6,703 nucleotides of DNA from contig JAHJUA010000080.1 of the NCBI GenBank assembly GCA_018829425.1, forward strand, positions 1 through 6,703. Direction: 5' to 3'. A model generated the notes under the pieces. It saw only the letters and a list, made by a program, of their open reading frames with translations. It had not been told where the DNA came from and searched no databases. Both the position numbers and the translations under genes were made by a program. Shown one piece after another: positions 5,824-6,703 of this stretch (position 1 is its first letter; every line of letters starts with the position of its first letter). This stretch comes from Nanobdellota archaeon (GTDB lineage Archaea > Nanobdellota > Nanobdellia > Pacearchaeales > GW2011-AR1).

Positions 5824-6044
5824 TGGGAGAAACAAACACCTTGGAATTAAATGTTTTGGGAATCGCAAGAGAAATGGCAGATGTAGTTCAAGGTCCATTT
5901 GGACCCTTTGATCTATCTTACGAGGAATTAGGAAGATATGTCACAATATTTCGCGGAACTGAATTTGTGGTTTCATCTAGAATTTCCAGTACTCCTGGAA
6001 GATATGATTTAGTTATTGTGCGCAGAACGGAGGCCCAGAGTTAA
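5823..6044 (+). CDS. Small conserved-context protein of unknown function
   Basis: I do not recognise this 73-aa protein. It begins MGETNTLELNVLGIAREMAD and includes GPFGPFDLSYEELGRYVTIF (24-43). It then forms what look like two beta strands (TEFVVSSRI and YDLVIVRR) joined by a Ser/Gly/Pro loop. There are no Cys residues, membrane segment or signal peptide. A strong Shine-Dalgarno at proper spacing, a TAATG overlap with rpo7 and zero spacing to spt4 indicate a genuine operon member. In many euryarchaea rpo7 and spt4 are adjacent, so this is an extra gene between two transcription factors. A role in the polymerase stalk or Spt4/5 is only suggested by position. Confidence 0.75.
   Translation: MGETNTLELNVLGIAREMADVVQGPFGPFDLSYEELGRYVTIFRGTEFVVSSRISSTPGRYDLVIVRRTEAQS
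6029..6033 (+). promoter_or_regulatory. Shine-Dalgarno for spt4
   Basis: GGAGG sits 11 nt before ATG 6045, within the end of the 73-aa gene. It fixes the spt4 start and shows that internal genes of this operon use leadered initiation, unlike the first gene. Confidence 0.7.
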
Positions 6045-6233
6045 ATGGCAAAGAAAAAAGCTTGCAGAATATGTAACACAATTTATGAAGGAGACAAGTG
6101 CACAAAGTGCGACTCCAAAGAATCCATCGAAGGTTACAAGGGAAGAGTTGTTGTTCTTGATCCCGAGAAGTCTGAAATCGCCAAAAAACTTAATCTAAAA
6201 GATAAAGGAAACTTTGCTATCAAAACAAGATAA
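6045..6233 (+). CDS. spt4: Transcription elongation factor Spt4 (RpoE'')
   Basis: Spt4 pairs with the NGN domain of Spt5 to keep elongating RNA polymerase processive. The 62-aa product has the full family pattern. A four-Cys zinc site is made by Cys7, Cys10, Cys19 and Cys22 (ACRICNTIYEGDKCTKCDS). It is followed by the core strand GRVVVLDPEKSEIAKKLNLK, which carries the Spt5-contacting region, and an ending (KGNFAIKTR) typical of the family. Length is normal for archaeal Spt4. It follows the 73-aa gene with no gap and is preceded by a good Shine-Dalgarno. Identification is secure. Confidence 0.96.
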   Translation: MAKKKACRICNTIYEGDKCTKCDSKESIEGYKGRVVVLDPEKSEIAKKLNLKDKGNFAIKTR

Positions 6234-6234
6234 A

Positions 6235-6315
6235 ATGAAAATCAGTCATGAACCAAAATTAAGGGAAGTTGACGGTCAAGCAAATTTGAAGGAGGTTGAA
6301 GGTCAAGGAACCTAG
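6235..6315 (+). CDS. Possible 26-aa leader peptide between spt4 and S24e
   Basis: An ATG one base after the spt4 stop opens 26 codons ending in TAG. The peptide contains an internal repeat, LREVDGQ and LKEVEGQ, and is otherwise hydrophilic. Between the two repeat copies three of four base differences fall at third codon positions and the amino acid changes are conservative (R/K, D/E), which fits coding. The stop lies in the loop of the hairpin before S24e. Ribosomes on this ORF would melt that structure, suggesting a leader-peptide role. There is no convincing Shine-Dalgarno for it, and it is short enough to be chance. Confidence 0.35.
   Translation: MKISHEPKLREVDGQANLKEVEGQGT
6259..6306 (+). 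repeat. Two-copy 21-nt direct repeat
   Basis: Copies at 6259-6279 and 6286-6306 match at 17 of 21 positions, with a 27-nt period. They encode the repeated heptad in the small ORF. The second copy contains the consensus Shine-Dalgarno at 6290-6296, while the first reads AGGGAAGT there. Confidence 0.6.
6290..6296 (+). promoter_or_regulatory. Strong Shine-Dalgarno without a nearby start codon
   Basis: AGGAGGT matches seven bases of the archaeal consensus. No ATG, GTG or TTG lies 5-15 nt downstream. The next plausible start, S24e ATG 6336, is 39 nt away, with a hairpin in between. If the hairpin forms, the effective distance falls to about 14 nt. Confidence 0.5.
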
Positions 6316-6325
6316 GTTCCTTACC
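6301..6325 (+). promoter_or_regulatory. Hairpin with 18-bp perfect palindrome upstream of S24e
   Basis: AAGGAACCTAGGTTCCTT (6305-6322) is its own reverse complement. As RNA it folds into a 7-bp stem with a CUAG loop, extended by GGU/ACC pairs (6301-6303 with 6323-6325) across a one-base bulge. No T tract follows and S24e starts 11 nt downstream, so it is not an obvious terminator. A translational control element or a protein-binding palindrome are both possible. Confidence 0.6.
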
Positions 6326-6335
6326 GTGTCTTACC

Positions 6336-6703
6336 ATGGAATTAAAAATTACTACAGAAAAGGAAAACGCTTTGTTCGGCAGAAAGGAAGTTGCAGGAAC
6401 TATAGAGTCAGAGATAACTCCTAGCCGAGTCGACACCTTAAAGGCTCTGTCCGAAAAATTTAAAGTTCTCGAGGGAAACATAAAGATAAAAGGAATCAAC
6501 GGAAAGTTCGGCTCAAAGACATTTCAAATTGAAGCGAACATTTATTCTTCTGAAGAAGAGAAAGATAAAACCGAATTGAAAAAGAAAAAAGATGCTCCTG
6601 CTCCCGTAAAACAAGAAGAGGCGAAGCCAGAAGCGGCAGAGCCGCCAAAAGAAGGCGAAGCACCAAGCGAGCCTGCAAAAGAAGAACCAAAGGAAGAAGA
6701 AAA
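6336..6703 (+). CDS. rps24e: Small-subunit ribosomal protein S24e, 3' end beyond window
   Basis: The visible 122 residues begin MELKITTEKENALFGRKEVA, the usual opening of archaeal S24e, a 30S protein. The core continues through ETPSR-like ITPSRVDTLKALSEKF, then KIKGINGKFGSKTFQIEANI, where the family has its conserved G.....A.IY strand, ending at about residue 74. From there a long tail rich in Glu, Lys, Pro and Ala runs to the window edge and is not part of the ordinary core; the end is not seen. The start is the only ATG, GTG or TTG in this frame after an in-frame stop at 6297. It lacks a normally spaced Shine-Dalgarno. In euryarchaea S24e often follows spt4, with a DUF359 gene between; here no such gene is present. 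Confidence 0.93.
   Translation, partial: MELKITTEKENALFGRKEVAGTIESEITPSRVDTLKALSEKFKVLEGNIKIKGINGKFGSKTFQIEANIYSSEEEKDKTELKKKKDAPAPVKQEEAKPEAAEPPKEGEAPSEPAKEEPKEEE

Noticed and set aside
6016..6198. Plus-strand 60-codon frame overlapping spt4
   Set aside because: It is a +1 shadow of spt4, whose zinc site and family match are clear.
6301..6325. Intrinsic terminator before S24e
   Set aside because: The hairpin is not followed by a T tract and the S24e start is only 11 nt beyond it.

Overview
The window looks archaeal and probably comes from an AT-rich, compact DPANN-type genome of the Pacearchaeota/Woesearchaeota kind. The evidence is an RNA polymerase Rpo7 (RpoE') gene followed by Spt4 (RpoE'') and ribosomal protein S24e, TATA boxes placed about 23-30 nt before several first genes, Shine-Dalgarno motifs inside operons, and short tightly packed genes. 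No rRNA or tRNA gene, CRISPR array or insertion sequence was seen. The lineage call is inference; the archaeal call is firm.

Layout. (1) Positions 1-1070, minus strand: a three-gene operon read right to left. It holds a 186-aa helical protein of unknown function, a 120-aa single-domain nucleotidyltransferase (NTase), and a PIN-domain protein cut by the window's left edge. The genes are joined by a 1-nt gap and a 4-nt overlap. (2) Positions 1071-1258: a divergent intergenic region with a TATA box for each side and an inverted repeat. (3) Positions 1259-1597, plus: a short Fcf1/VapC9-like PIN protein. In many euryarchaeal genomes such a gene sits directly upstream of rpo7. (4) Positions 1601-5167: a three-gene block lying between that PIN gene and rpo7. 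A minus-strand gene encodes a class I aminoacyl-tRNA synthetase-like (MetRS-like) protein whose HIGH and KMSKS signatures are eroded. Divergent from it are a plus-strand 503-aa protein with two NTase domains and an alpha/beta hydrolase, coupled by an ATGA overlap. The divergent promoter carries a perfect 10-bp inverted repeat around the TATA element. (5) Positions 5175-6703, plus: the informational operon rpo7, a 73-aa unknown, spt4, a possible 26-codon ORF, and S24e, which runs off the right edge.

The best candidate for an undescribed system is block 4: a synthetase-fold protein without intact signatures, a tandem NTase and an intact serine hydrolase, apparently under one operator-like element and placed within a normally conserved gene order. 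A plausible but unproven reading is that the synthetase-like protein binds tRNA, an aminoacyl-adenylate or a related ligand, the NTase adds a nucleotide to a target, and the hydrolase cleaves an ester or amide. The second point of interest is the S24e leader. A seven-base consensus Shine-Dalgarno lies 39 nt before the ATG, and a near-perfect hairpin in between could loop out most of that distance.
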